The position numbers and the translations under genes are program-made. A DNA stretch of 64,000 nt from Verrucomicrobiota bacterium (GTDB lineage Bacteria > Verrucomicrobiota > Verrucomicrobiia > Limisphaerales > UBA9464), in contig JAFLEF010000020.1 of assembly GCA_017309115.1 (NCBI GenBank), positions 47,034-111,033 of the forward strand, in the 5' to 3' direction. Positions 8,870 to 18,500 of the stretch are shown here, piece after piece (the stretch's first letter is position 1; each line of letters begins with the position of its first letter). The notes beneath the pieces were generated by a model. It searched no databases, was not told the origin of the DNA, and saw nothing but the letters and a program-made list of their open reading frames with translations.

Positions 8870-9878
8870 GTGACGCGACCGCTTTTCGCCGCCCTGCTGG
8901 GATTGCTCGGGAGTCTGTTCGCCGGCTGCACGCCCAGCGGATTCGTCGCCAACCAGTTCCTGCGCGCTCCAAAATCCTTCCCCAAGGTGGTCGCTCCCCA
9001 GCCCCGCGTTTACTTCAGCTTTCCCGATCAGGTCACCGATACCCTGCCGGAACAGCTGGCCACTGTGGGTGACCCGCCGCTGACCCTCGCCTACCGACTC
9101 GTGCCACCAGGGGACTACGGCGCTCGAATGGTCCTCACCAATCATCAGGCCTACGGCAAATCCTGGCCGCTCTATTGGTTCCCAGCGCATCCCGCCACCA
9201 ACGCCCTGCCCAAGCGGGGCACGGTGGTGTTTCTGCACGGATATGGCCTTGAACACGGAACCCTCATTCCCTGGGCGCTGCAGGCCGCGGGCCACGGATG
9301 GAATGGCGTCGCCGTGGACCTCCGGGGTCACGGCAACTCCGACGGCACGCGCATCACCTTCGGCATTCAGGAGGCCCATGACCTCACGGACCTGATCGAC
9401 GAACTGAGCCGACGCGGTCAGGCCAGTTGGCCGGTTCAAGTCGTCGGCGTTTCCTACGGCGCCGCCGTGGCCCTGCGCTGGGCCAGCCAAGAATCCCGAG
9501 TCGAGCGAGTCGTGGCCATCACGCCTTACGACCACCTGGCCGACGCCATCGAAGGCTTACGCCGCAGCTACGCGTCCTGGTTACCCGCCGGCCTCATCCA
9601 ACGGGCCGCCGAAAAACTCCCCGAGCGCGTCGGCCAGCCTCCAGGGGGACTCGACCCCTTGAATTGGCTCGGACAACACCCCGTCACCGCCCTCTTCATC
9701 GCCGCCGGTTCCGATCCCGTCGCCCCTCCCGAAGCGATCCAACGACTCGCTGCCTGCTCCCCTTCCAGCCGAATCATCAACTTGGAGGAAACCACCCACG
9801 AAATGGCCCCCTTCCGGATCGATCAACTCGCCCAACCAGTCCTCGACTGGCTCGACACCCCGCTGCCCCAAGTCGGCC

Positions 9879-9901
<23 letters not shown>
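8870..9901 (+). CDS. Alpha/beta hydrolase, predicted lipoprotein
   Basis: 343 residues from a GTG at 8870. An upstream TTG at 8750 would run through an AGCTGAG-type repeat at ~8806-8822 and lacks support. The GTG start gives a clean lipoprotein leader with lipobox FAGC (Cys20). The fold is alpha/beta hydrolase: VFLHGYG oxyanion region, DLRGHGNSDG, nucleophile elbow GVSYG (Ser195), acid Asp282 in AAGSDPVAP and His310 in EETTHEMAPF. It is probably a membrane-anchored lysophospholipase-like or carboxylesterase enzyme. The last residues (AVSGKR) are read from the TAAGCGG tandem repeat, and the stop TAA is the third unit of that array, so the repeat ends the protein. Confidence 0.82.
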
Positions 9902-9991
<90 letters not shown>

Positions 9992-10073
9992 ATAATCCCA
10001 CGCCACTCGCTTTGCTTCCTCCTCCGCCCTTACCTCTTACCCCTTACCCGTTCCAGCCTCTCAGCTTTCCCCC

Positions 10074-10198
10074 GGTGGGGCGAGGTTCCACCGAGCCGTT
10101 CGTGTCTCGGCGAATGACGCAGGTGAACTCCACACACGAACGGCTCCGCAGAGCGTCGCCCTATCATTTCCGACCTCTCAGCTCTCAGCTCTCAGCTT
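10074..10198. repeat. Module A palindrome followed by AGCTGAG array at the fdhD 3' end
   Basis: 10074-10163 is a full module A palindrome (arms starting GGTGGGGCGAGG and ending CGTCGCCCTA). 10174-10198 is an AGCTGAG array on the reverse strand. It overlaps the last codons and the stop of the fdhD gene (stop at 10178-10180). The stretch 9991-10073 holds degenerate TAAGCGG units on the reverse strand and no gene. Confidence 0.9.
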
Positions 10199-10990
10199 CC
10201 CCGCCCTCACCTTCCCTGAGTACACATTGAAACGCCCGTCCCGGAGAAATCCCACCAGCGTCTGACCATTCCGACGCGCAAACTCCACTGCCAAACTCGT
10301 TGGTGCCGATACCGCCGCGATCACTCCCACGCCTCCCGCCAAAGCCTTCTGCACAATCTCGAAGGAAACCCGTCCGCTCACCAACAAGCCCAGTTCCCGC
10401 AACGGCAAAGAACCTTCCCGCAACGCCCAGCCCAACAGTTTGTCCACCGCATTGTGGCGCCCCACGTCCTCCCGCACCGCCTGGAGGCTACCGTCCATCC
10501 GAAACCAGGACGCTGCATGTAGTCCACCCGTGCGCGAAAACTCGGTCTGCGCCAAACGCATCGCCTCGGGCAACCCCAGGAGGCGCTCCGGATCCGGCGT
10601 CGGAAGCGGCCGCGTTAAGGCCGGATACTGCCGCCGCACCGCCGCAATGCTGGCCGACCCACACAAGCCACAGCTCGACGAGGCGAACACATGCCGCGTG
10701 AGCCGCTGAAAATCTACCTGAACCTCCGGCGCCAACAGAACATCGATACTGTTGCCCGAACGATTCCGCACGTTGGGCCGTACCGTCCGAACGTCCTCCC
10801 GATTCCGAATCAAGCCCTCGCTCACGAGAAATCCCAGGGCAAGTTCCTCATCGTGCCCCGGCGTTCGCATCACCACCGCAATCGGCCGGGAATCCACGCG
10901 AATTTCCAACGGCTCTTCGCCCGCAACCTGATCCAGTGCTGGCCGGGCGGGTGTTCCCCGGCGATGCCGCACGATCCGCACCCGTTTCAT
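10178..10990 (-). CDS. fdhD: FdhD sulfurtransferase for formate dehydrogenase maturation
   Basis: 270 residues, normal for FdhD. Hallmarks are [10 protein letters not shown] near residue 24, [14 protein letters not shown] near residue 42, the mobile cysteine loop SSCGLCG (Cys107, Cys110), GGLHAASW near residue 155 and [11 protein letters not shown] near residue 173. FdhD moves sulfur from IscS to the molybdenum cofactor of formate dehydrogenases in the cytosol. No formate dehydrogenase gene is in the window. It starts 3 bp after the LacI-type gene and is probably cotranscribed. The last residues (LRAES) and the TGA stop come from the AGCTGAG array. Confidence 0.95.
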   Translation of the reverse strand: MKRVRIVRHRRGTPARPALDQVAGEEPLEIRVDSRPIAVVMRTPGHDEELALGFLVSEGLIRNREDVRTVRPNVRNRSGNSIDVLLAPEVQVDFQRLTRHVFASSSCGLCGSASIAAVRRQYPALTRPLPTPDPERLLGLPEAMRLAQTEFSRTGGLHAASWFRMDGSLQAVREDVGRHNAVDKLLGWALREGSLPLRELGLLVSGRVSFEIVQKALAGGVGVIAAVSAPTSLAVEFARRNGQTLVGFLRDGRFNVYSGKVRAGKLRAES

Positions 10991-10993
10991 GCC

Positions 10994-12016
10994 TCAGGGA
11001 GTGACCGTCGGTTTCGGAGGTGCCGTGCTGGCGCGAATCTCCAAGGGCGCCGGCAGACGCTGCGACGTGACCGCCTCGCCCCGCAGCAAGCGCGACATGG
11101 CCTCCACCGCCACCGATCCCAGCCGGTACTTGGGCTGACGCACGGTCGTCAGGGGAACCCGAAAATGTTCCGCTGCCAAAATGTTGCCGAAGCCGGTTAC
11201 ACTGAAGTCCTGGGGAATCTTGAAACCCTGGTTCAACAGCATATTGGCCGCACCAATCGCCACCAGGTCGTGGCTGCATTGAAGTGCCGTGGCGCCGGTG
11301 TTCTCCGAAAGAAACTGAATCGCCGCCGAGGCCCCCTCCTCAATGGTCGAGCCGGCATTGAAAACCAGCGAATCGTCCACCGGCAGTTCCGCCTCCCGTA
11401 AGGCCCGCCGATATCCCGATAGCCGCGCCTGCGCCGTGGGCGACACCAGCGGACCAGCAAAGAAGGCAATCCGACGATGGCCCAACTGCAGCAGATACCG
11501 GGTGGTCTCCTCACTCGCCGAAACTTCGTCGGCCTCCATCACCGGAAACCGTTCACAGAACGGCGCCGACGCCCCCAACAACACCACCGGAATCCGCCGA
11601 CGCGTCAGTTCCTCATAAATCGCCGCCGTCCGATCCATCCGATACACCGGGGACAGGAAGATACCATCCACCCGCCGCTGAATCAGCCGCCGCAGGGTCG
11701 CCTCTTCCCGATCCGGCCGATTCAACGTCTGCCCCAGCACCAAGTCATAACCCAATTCATGGGTCTTCTCTTCAATGGCCAGCGTCAGTCGCGCATTCAC
11801 CGGATTGGTGGAGGTCGAAATGACCAGCCCGAGCAGGCGGGTCTCACCGCTGCGCAACTGCTGCGCGCTCACGTTCGGCAGATATCCCATCTGCCGGGCC
11901 AGCACGCGCAAACGCTCCTTGGTGGCGGGCGCCACATCCGGTTTGTCCCGGAGGGCTTTGCTGACGGTCATCGTCGAGACACCGGCGGCTTCTGCGATTT
12001 CCTTCAAACGAACCAT
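10994..12016 (-). CDS. LacI-family transcriptional regulator
   Basis: 340 residues from ATG at 12016 (a TTG four codons upstream is less likely). Residues 1-~47 form the LacI helix-turn-helix: RLKEIAEAAGVSTMTVSKALRD then the hinge-helix region YLPNVSAQQLRSG. The rest is a periplasmic-binding-protein-like sensor: LLGLVISTSTNPVNARL, DGIFLSP, RRIAFFAGP, and the C-terminal DFSVTGFGN / PLTTVRQP blocks. It should bind a sugar-like ligand and repress nearby genes. Its partner gene is fdhD, 3 bp downstream, which is not a sugar gene, so its real targets are probably elsewhere. Confidence 0.92.
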   Translation of the reverse strand: MVRLKEIAEAAGVSTMTVSKALRDKPDVAPATKERLRVLARQMGYLPNVSAQQLRSGETRLLGLVISTSTNPVNARLTLAIEEKTHELGYDLVLGQTLNRPDREEATLRRLIQRRVDGIFLSPVYRMDRTAAIYEELTRRRIPVVLLGASAPFCERFPVMEADEVSASEETTRYLLQLGHRRIAFFAGPLVSPTAQARLSGYRRALREAELPVDDSLVFNAGSTIEEGASAAIQFLSENTGATALQCSHDLVAIGAANMLLNQGFKIPQDFSVTGFGNILAAEHFRVPLTTVRQPKYRLGSVAVEAMSRLLRGEAVTSQRLPAPLEIRASTAPPKPTVTP

Positions 12017-12109
12017 GGTCTGCCCCAAAGAAGGCCGAAATTCCCGGTTCGAAACAAGTCTCGTCCGCGATCACGTCACCGAACCACCAGACCCTCCCAC
12101 GCGTTTCTC

Positions 12110-12994
12110 TCAGACATTCGACCCACTCCAGCCGAACTTCTGTCGCAGGGTACTGAAGAAATTAGTTCCAGTCAGACGAACCAACTGCACCTGCCGCTCG
12201 CTGCGCTGAATCGAGACATGATCTCCCGCGGACAGATCCAGATGCTGCTGGCCGTCCGCCGCCAAAGTCGCCACCTGCCGCGAACTCACCAACCGCACAT
12301 CCACCAGCGCGTTCAACGAGACCACCACCGGTCGAATGCTCAGCGTGTGGGGACAAATCGGGGTCAGGGTCAGCACCTCGGCATCCGGACTCACAATCGC
12401 GCCTCCCGCCGCCAAGGAATACGCCGTGGATCCCGTCGGCGAACTCGCAATCAGACCGTCGCAGCGATAGCGGGTCAGCAATTCGCCATTCACCAGCACT
12501 TCCAATTCGATCAACCGGGACGTCAAGCCACGGCCAACCACGAAATCATTCAGCGCCAACAGCCGGGTCGTCTCTTCTGATCGAAACACCTGACCTTTCA
12601 GCAGCGAACGGGTCTCGAGACTGAACTCGCCCGCCCACAGACGCCGCAGGGCAGGCGCAATCTCATCTGGGGAAATGGCTGTAAGAAAACCCAAGTTGCC
12701 GGCATTCACACCCAGCAGCGGAGTGGGCGATCCCGCCACCTCCCGAGCCACCCGCAACATGGTGCCATCGCCGCCCAGCACGAGCAGCAGGTCGGTGGTC
12801 CGCGCCAGTTCCTCGATAGAGGCGGCCCGGGCCGGCGGTTTGGGAAACATGGTCACCGTTCCCGGATCCACACTCACCTCCCGACCCGCCCGTCGCAGCA
12901 GGGCAGCCACCCGCCGCGCCAGCTCGGGCGCCCCGGCCTTCTCGGCGTTGGCAATCAGGCCCACACGACGGATCTGAGCGGCGATTCGTTTCAT
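12110..12994 (-). CDS. nadK: NAD kinase
   Basis: 294 residues, normal length. It has the ATP/NAD-kinase signature GGDGT at residues 74-78, NAGNLGFL near residue 95, DG-IASSPTGSTAYSLAAGG near residue 175 and the late DG region (LAADGQ). It phosphorylates NAD to NADP in the cytosol and is normally essential. It is translationally coupled to tlyA: its ATG overlaps the tlyA stop in the tetranucleotide ATGA (12991-12994). The tlyA-nadK order is seen in other bacteria, often with recN. Confidence 0.97.
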   Translation of the reverse strand: MKRIAAQIRRVGLIANAEKAGAPELARRVAALLRRAGREVSVDPGTVTMFPKPPARAASIEELARTTDLLLVLGGDGTMLRVAREVAGSPTPLLGVNAGNLGFLTAISPDEIAPALRRLWAGEFSLETRSLLKGQVFRSEETTRLLALNDFVVGRGLTSRLIELEVLVNGELLTRYRCDGLIASSPTGSTAYSLAAGGAIVSPDAEVLTLTPICPHTLSIRPVVVSLNALVDVRLVSSRQVATLAADGQQHLDLSAGDHVSIQRSERQVQLVRLTGTNFFSTLRQKFGWSGSNV

Positions 12995-13737
12995 GGAATT
13001 CGTTGAATTAGGGCCAGAAACTCCCGGTTGCCGGCCGGACCGAGCAACGGAGAGGGAGTGGTGCCCCTCCAGACTAAGCCGAATGGTCCCGACCGTACAA
13101 ATGCTTCCAGCTCCTCCAGCACCCGGGCGTGAATGGTGGGATCCGTAATCACCCCTTCCCCGCGATCCACCTCCTGTTTGCCGGCCTCAAACTGCGGCTT
13201 CACCAGAGCCACCAGAAATCCATCCGGACGCAACAAGGGTGCCACTGGTGGCAGGATCAATCGCAGGGAAATGAAGGAACAGTCGGCAACCATCAGATCG
13301 AAAGGCCGATAGTCCGGGCCAAAGGTCGCGGGAGTCAGGTGCCGCGCATTGGTTCGCTCATGGACCGCCACTCGCGGATCCTGACGAAGCTTCCAGGCCA
13401 GTTGGCCCTGTCCCACATCCACCGCAAAGACCCGCGCTGCGCCGTGTTGCAGCAAACAGTCCGTGAAACCACCGGTGCTGGCACCGAGGTCCAACGCCAC
13501 CACCCCGGGGACCTGCAATCCGAAGTGAGTCAGCGCATGCTCCAACTTGTGTCCGCCGCGCGACACGTAGCGGTCCGGAATCAGCAACTCGACCTGATCT
13601 CCCTCGCGCACGGTATCGCTGGATTTTCGGGCCGGATGGCCATTGATCCGGACTTGTCCGGCCATGACGGCCCGCTGGGCGCGTGCGCGACTCTCGCACA
13701 GCCCCCGATCGACCAACGCCTGATCCACCCGCAGCAC
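12991..13737 (-). CDS. tlyA: TlyA-type S4/FtsJ rRNA 2'-O-methyltransferase
   Basis: 248 residues from GTG at 13737; a TTG at 13755 is also possible. The N-terminal S4 RNA-binding domain is LRVDQALVDRGLCESRARAQ, followed by YVSRGGHKLEHAL. The SAM site is DLGASTGGFTDCLLQ, and the catalytic-region blocks VADCSFISL and LVKPQFE match TlyA/hemolysin A proteins. It methylates 2'-OH groups of rRNA in ribosome subunits; the older name hemolysin is misleading. The stop overlaps the nadK start by 4 bp. Confidence 0.95.
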   Translation of the reverse strand: MLRVDQALVDRGLCESRARAQRAVMAGQVRINGHPARKSSDTVREGDQVELLIPDRYVSRGGHKLEHALTHFGLQVPGVVALDLGASTGGFTDCLLQHGAARVFAVDVGQGQLAWKLRQDPRVAVHERTNARHLTPATFGPDYRPFDLMVADCSFISLRLILPPVAPLLRPDGFLVALVKPQFEAGKQEVDRGEGVITDPTIHARVLEELEAFVRSGPFGLVWRGTTPSPLLGPAGNREFLALIQRIP

Positions 13738-13778
13738 CGGTTCAGAAAAGCACAACCTCGGCGCCGAGACCAGTTACC

Positions 13779-13981
13779 GGTAGGGATGGATCGCCGGGCC
13801 GTTCCCGCGATTCCCAGCACAGCGCCGGTATGCGGCCCTCCCTGGTCAGCGCCAGAACTCGTGCCGCCCAACCTCGCGTGACAGGAAAAGGACTCCCGCG
13901 GAGGACGCGGAGATCGCGGAGGGAAACGAATCTGGAACCCATGAAAACAGGAAAAAGCCACTTCCCGCTTACCGCTTACCC
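13779..13981. repeat. Reversed module B, GC-rich module E, motif C and TAAGCGG units
   Basis: 13779-13856 matches module B on the reverse strand (starts GGTAGGGATGGAT). 13889-13921 is module E, CTCCCGCGGAGGACGCGG-type, matched in reverse at ~15490-15525. 13927-13965 is motif C (AATCTGGAACCC then AAAACAGGAAAAA). 13964-13981 is a short reverse-strand TAAGCGG array that supplies the stop codon of the next gene. No gene is seen in this gap. Confidence 0.85.
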
Positions 13982-14317
13982 ATCCCTACCACTCATCAAC
14001 TCCGCCAAAAAGGCGAGCAGACCGAACAGCAGAAAGACTCCGATCCCACCCCAGACAATCCACAGGGCCCGGGCACCCCGAAGACGCGTCTCTGCCGACC
14101 GTGAAAACAACGCAGTAATCGCCAGAAAATGCGTTACAAAAAACGCCGGCACCCCGAACACGAAGGGAAACATGAGGATATCCGGCTCGTACGAGCCCCC
14201 GAGCACATGAAGCAAAGGCCAAACTACCGCGAGAAGAACAAAGAAGGAGGCGCAACCGACCGAACAACCACCTGATGGGTTGCCTCCCGTTCGCTCTGGT
14301 GGGGTCTCAGTATCCAC
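13976..14317 (-). CDS. Small membrane protein, unknown
   Basis: 113 residues with three hydrophobic helices, at ~18-38, ~48-70 and ~84-108. A proline/glycine-rich cytosolic start precedes them. No family is recognised. It is the last of four consecutive short membrane-protein genes on this strand (13976-15253). Its TAA stop is part of a reverse-strand TAAGCGG unit, so the C-terminus is set by the intergenic repeat. Confidence 0.6.
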   Translation of the reverse strand: MDTETPPERTGGNPSGGCSVGCASFFVLLAVVWPLLHVLGGSYEPDILMFPFVFGVPAFFVTHFLAITALFSRSAETRLRGARALWIVWGGIGVFLLFGLLAFLAELMSGRDG

Positions 14318-14327
14318 AACCTACCCT

Positions 14328-14546
14328 TCATCGCTCGTCCCATCCCGACTCCGCTGCGAGTCCGGCGAAAAATCCCACCAGCAAGGCTCCACCTCCAATG
14401 TAGGCAACGCCCGTCCATCCCGACGTCGAAAGTGCATCCGCCGAGCGACTCCAAGCGCGAAGACCGAGGAACGCTCCCAACAGAGCTCCGCAGAACGCGT
14501 GAACCCACGTCTTGAACCAGTTCCGTTTTGGCGGTTCGGATCGCAT
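14328..14546 (-). CDS. Small membrane protein, unknown
   Basis: 72 residues from ATG at 14546 (a TTG one codon upstream is also in frame). It has a basic start (MRSEPPKRNWFKTW) and two glycine/alanine-rich helices, ~17-30 and ~47-66. The start overlaps the upstream gene's stop by one base (TGATG), which points to translational coupling. No family is recognised. Confidence 0.6.
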   Translation of the reverse strand: MRSEPPKRNWFKTWVHAFCGALLGAFLGLRAWSRSADALSTSGWTGVAYIGGGALLVGFFAGLAAESGWDER

Positions 14547-14935
14547 CAAGATCGGCTTTCTACCTCTCCTACCGGTGCATCATCGCCCCTCTTTTGCAGC
14601 AGGCGACTTCGAACCTTCCGCGCCACAAAGGCGATGGAGTGGCCAACGGACCAGATGATCGCCGCGTACAAAACCAAGACACAACCAATCCCACTCCAAA
14701 TCAGCGCCCAACTCCCCAGCAGCGACCAATCTCGAGTCCAAGCAGACCAAGCGGCGACACCGACGGAGGCGAGTGCCACGAACAAAACTGCGCTCCGGAA
14801 ACTAGCCTCCTGCCACCTTGGATCCTCTTCCCACATGGTCTTGTTGATGCCGAACGACCATCCGACATACGGCCCACCTCGTCTACGAGAGGGTCGCGCC
14901 CCTCCAGCAAGAGTCGGGAACCATCCGCCGACCAT
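14546..14935 (-). CDS. Small membrane protein, unknown
   Basis: 129 residues with hydrophobic helices at ~48-64 and ~73-100 and a basic, charged tail. The first ~33 residues (GGARPSRRRGG) look unlike protein and the underlying DNA may be a repeat. A later ATG at 14836 (MWEEDPRW) is a good alternative start. It is coupled to the next gene through TGATG. Confidence 0.5.
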   Translation of the reverse strand: MVGGWFPTLAGGARPSRRRGGPYVGWSFGINKTMWEEDPRWQEASFRSAVLFVALASVGVAAWSAWTRDWSLLGSWALIWSGIGCVLVLYAAIIWSVGHSIAFVARKVRSRLLQKRGDDAPVGEVESRS

Positions 14936-14992
14936 CCAGGCGCTCCGGGCCTAAGGAGAGAAGAGACAAAACAGTCGTCAGCGAGAAGCGAT

Positions 14993-15253
14993 CTATGACT
15001 TCCCAGACGGTTTGTCACCCCTCAATTCCAGTCGCCTCAGACTTCTCAGGATCTCTCGCAACAGATCAATGATGACCCCCAACGAAAAGAAAAGCACGGC
15101 GACGGCCAGATAGCACAGTCCACCCCGCCATTCCCCTGCGATCAGGGCCATAAGCGCAGCCGCAATTGAAAGCACGCCTGCGAACGGTAACATCAACGAC
15201 ATGGTCGTCTGACCTGGTTCTGGATCAGTGTCGGAAGGCGGTTTGGTCATCAT
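14993..15253 (-). CDS. Small membrane protein, unknown
   Basis: 86 residues beginning MMTKPPSDTD at 15253. Two hydrophobic helices, ~18-38 and ~46-64, are followed by a basic tail. The frame stays open far upstream, but that stretch lies antisense to the dehydrogenase-cytochrome gene and is not protein-like, so the short form is used. It is the first of the four-gene cluster of small membrane proteins. Confidence 0.55.
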   Translation of the reverse strand: MMTKPPSDTDPEPGQTTMSLMLPFAGVLSIAAALMALIAGEWRGGLCYLAVAVLFFSLGVIIDLLREILRSLRRLELRGDKPSGKS

Positions 15254-15387
15254 AAGAATGTAAAGCAGTCGGTCGCCGACCAGTGGAATCCTCCACCCAG
15301 CAGGCCTCGGTTGGATGATCTTTCCTACCTCAATCCAAAAAGGCTGTAAACAGCTTCCCTTATAGAGCTTATAAAGACAGCTCGGAG

Positions 15388-15531
15388 GTGATCCCGCGCT
15401 CCCTTCACCGCCTCTCCAAGTCTCCCCCTCCCGCTTTCTGCCCTTCTCCCGTTCCCCCTCCTGTTTTCCTGTGTTCCAGATTCGCCTTCCCCCTCCGCGA
15501 TCTCCGCGTCCTCCGCGGGAGACATTCTGCC
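15388..15531. repeat. Modules F, C and E at the 3' end of the dehydrogenase-cytochrome gene
   Basis: The stretch CACCGCCTCTCCAAGTCTCC (module F, ~15407) is shared with ~60952 and, in variant form, ~61993. It leads into the C motif (CCTGTTTTCCTGTGTTCC) and then a reversed module E (CCGCGTCCTCCGCGGGAG) ending within 20 bp of the gene's stop. 15254-15387 shows no recognisable element. Confidence 0.8.
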
Positions 15532-18500
15532 TCACGGGGCCTGACGACAACGGCTCGCGAAGGCGATCAGATCGGCGAAGTCCGCCAGGGACAAACCCGC
15601 CTGAAGTCCCTCCGGCATCAACGACTGCTCCGACTGACGGCGGCCGCGAATCTGACTCTTGGGGACCTGACGCAGCTTTCCGGCGGAGTCCCGCAAGGTC
15701 AGCACTTCCGTCGATTCTCCTTTGATCAGACCCGCCACTTCCTCGTCGTCGGTCAGTTCCACAATGACCGGCTGATACCCCTCGCGAACCACCCGACTTG
15801 GCCACAGGATGCTCTCCGCCAATTCCCGCGCACTGAACTGCGCTCCCATGTTGCTCAAGTCCGGTCCCACATCGGCGCCCTCTCCGCGCAACCGATGGCA
15901 CGCCAGACAATTCAGCCCGTTGGCGTCGCGGAACAGCGTCTCGCCTCGCGTCGGATCTCCGGGATGCGCCAAGGCGAACTCCAGGAAGGCCTCCGGGGTC
16001 AGCGCGGCATTGCGCACCCGGAAGAGCGGTCCCGCCAGCGCCGCCGCGTCGTTCTGATAGATCCCCTGCAGTTCCGTGATCACCTCCGGGGTCAGTTCTC
16101 CCGCCCGCGCTTCCAGCCCGGGTCGCACCTCGCCGCGCAGCGTCTCGAGCGCTTTCCGGGCGGCCGTGCGTTGCTCCAGATTCTTGGACGCCAGGCCAGT
16201 CAGATACGCCTCCAGGGCTTCCGACCGGGGGGAACGGCTCAGCGCCAGTAGAGCTTCCGCGCGCAACTCGGGATCCTGCCACGCGGCGAGCAACTCGGTC
16301 ACCGCCGGCGTTCCCGTCAGCGTCGCCAACGCCGGCAACACCGCGCGACGCATCGGCAAATCACCCGACCGCAACAACTCCAACAACCCCTGGCGCGCCG
16401 CATCCCCGCCGATCTGACCCAACGCGGGCACCACTTCACGATTCCCCTGCCGTGCCGCCGCCAGCAGCACCGGCACCGCCGCCTCCAGTCGCAACTGCGC
16501 CGCGGCCTGCACTCCCCGATTCCACTCCTTCGAGGCGGGATTCCGGGTCAACCAGGCGACCAACGCCGCCGAGACCTCGGGGCCGCCGACCTGACCGCCC
16601 GCTTCCAGGGTCGCCGCCAAGACCTCGGGGTCGGAAGGCTTCGCCAACAACGACACCAGGAAGGGAGCCGAGGCCCTGTCCCGACGCCGTCCGAGGTCCC
16701 GAACCAGTTCCGCCAAGGTCGCCGAATCGGTTTCGCGTTGGGCCGCCTCGCGCAGCGCCGCCAGCGTCTCCGGCTGGGTCTCTTCCTGTAATCCATTTAC
16801 CGCCGCGCGACGCACGGCGGGCACCGGATCGCGCAGCAACTGAATCAGGGTGGTCCGAATCTCGGGAGTCGCCGACCATTCCACCGTGTGCCGCGGAGGC
16901 GGCAGGCGAAAGGGATGGTACGCCCACCAACCGCCATCCCACGCCGGCGGCTGACGGCACATCTGCGCCAGCAACTGGGCCGACGACGCCCGGGCCGCCG
17001 GACTCAGCGACGAATCATCCAAGAACGCCTGCAACGCCGGCACCAGCGCCGGATCATACGTCGCTCGCAGGGCGAACGCGCTGGCCTCGGCAACCTGGGG
17101 ATTCGGACTGGCGAGCCCGCGCACGACGGAGTTCCACGCCGCAGGAGACGTGCGGCCGACGCGGTTGAGGGCGGTAAAGGCCGCATACCGAACCCACGAA
17201 TCCGGATCGGCCAGGACACTCTGTAAGTCGACCACCGTCTCCGGCCGGCTCAAGCGCCCCAAGGCCGTCGCGGCCCGAAACCGCCGCTCGGCCGAATCCG
17301 ACTTCAACTGCCCCTGCAAGGCGGGCAGCGCCGATTCCACCCGGGATTCCCCCGCCCAGCGCATCGCTTGTGCCGCCACCCGCGGGTCGGCATCGGCGAT
17401 GAGTCGGACCAGATTCGCCGTGGATTCCGGATTCTTCGCCAGTGCCCAGAGCGCATGCATTCGGGCGTCGGTTGACCCCGGTTCCATCGCCACCTGGCGC
17501 AGAGCGGCCGCCACGGTGCCGGAAGCTCCCAACCGCTCCTCCAACCGACGCTGGGCACACAGCCGAACGTCCTTCGATGGATGGCCCAAGCCAGCCATCA
17601 ATTGTTGGTCGGTCGCCTGATACGGTCGGCCCAGGGCCGCCGGAACGTACCACTCCGGGAACGGCGTGGGACGTTCGGAGCCGTTCCAAGTGAGTCGCCA
17701 CAGCCGACCCGCGACTGCCTGCGCATTCTTCACGTCCCGGTGCTGCCAATCTCCAATCCACAAGGAACGTCCATCGGCGCTGAAGGCGAGTCCCACCGGA
17801 CGGAAATCTTCCGGCGGATCCGTAAACAGCGGAACGACGTTGCCCAACCCCGCGACGCCCACCACCGGTCCGTTGGTGCCCGCCACTGCGAACGTGGCGC
17901 CCACCCGAGCGAGGGGAACTCGGAACACATTGCGTTTACCGAAATCAGCGAGGAACAGATGGCCGCGCCACGCCTTGGGCAACGCATCATCGAGGGCACA
18001 GGCCATTCCGGTGGCAGCTCCGGCGCCGATGTCCGCGAAGCACCACAGCGTGTGCGGTCGGCGCGGGATGAACTCGTGCGGATACCCATAGTAGCCTCCG
18101 TCCACCATGTGGGTAATCCGGCCCATCCACTCATGCTCGTCGGTATTGTCGAAGGTGAACGCCTGGTCATCGGCATCCAAGACAACGTCCAGAATGTTGC
18201 GGACCCCGGTGCTGAACGACTCCAGTTCCGAGCCGTCCGGCCGCACGCGAAAAATTCCGCCGCCGAAGAAATCGAATCGCTTGCCATCGGATCCCACGGC
18301 CCCGAACAGCCCCTTGTCCCCGGTGGCCACATAGAAGCGTCCGTCCAAACCCAGGCGGAAGTTGGCGGGAATGTGATCGTTCCAACCCAGGGCGTGCCAG
18401 TTGGGATTGGTGTTGCGAACGAGATCCACCCGATTGGTGCCGTGGTCGCCCCGATCCTCCCACGTGCTGAGGTAGGGATTGTGCAACACGTACAACTTGC

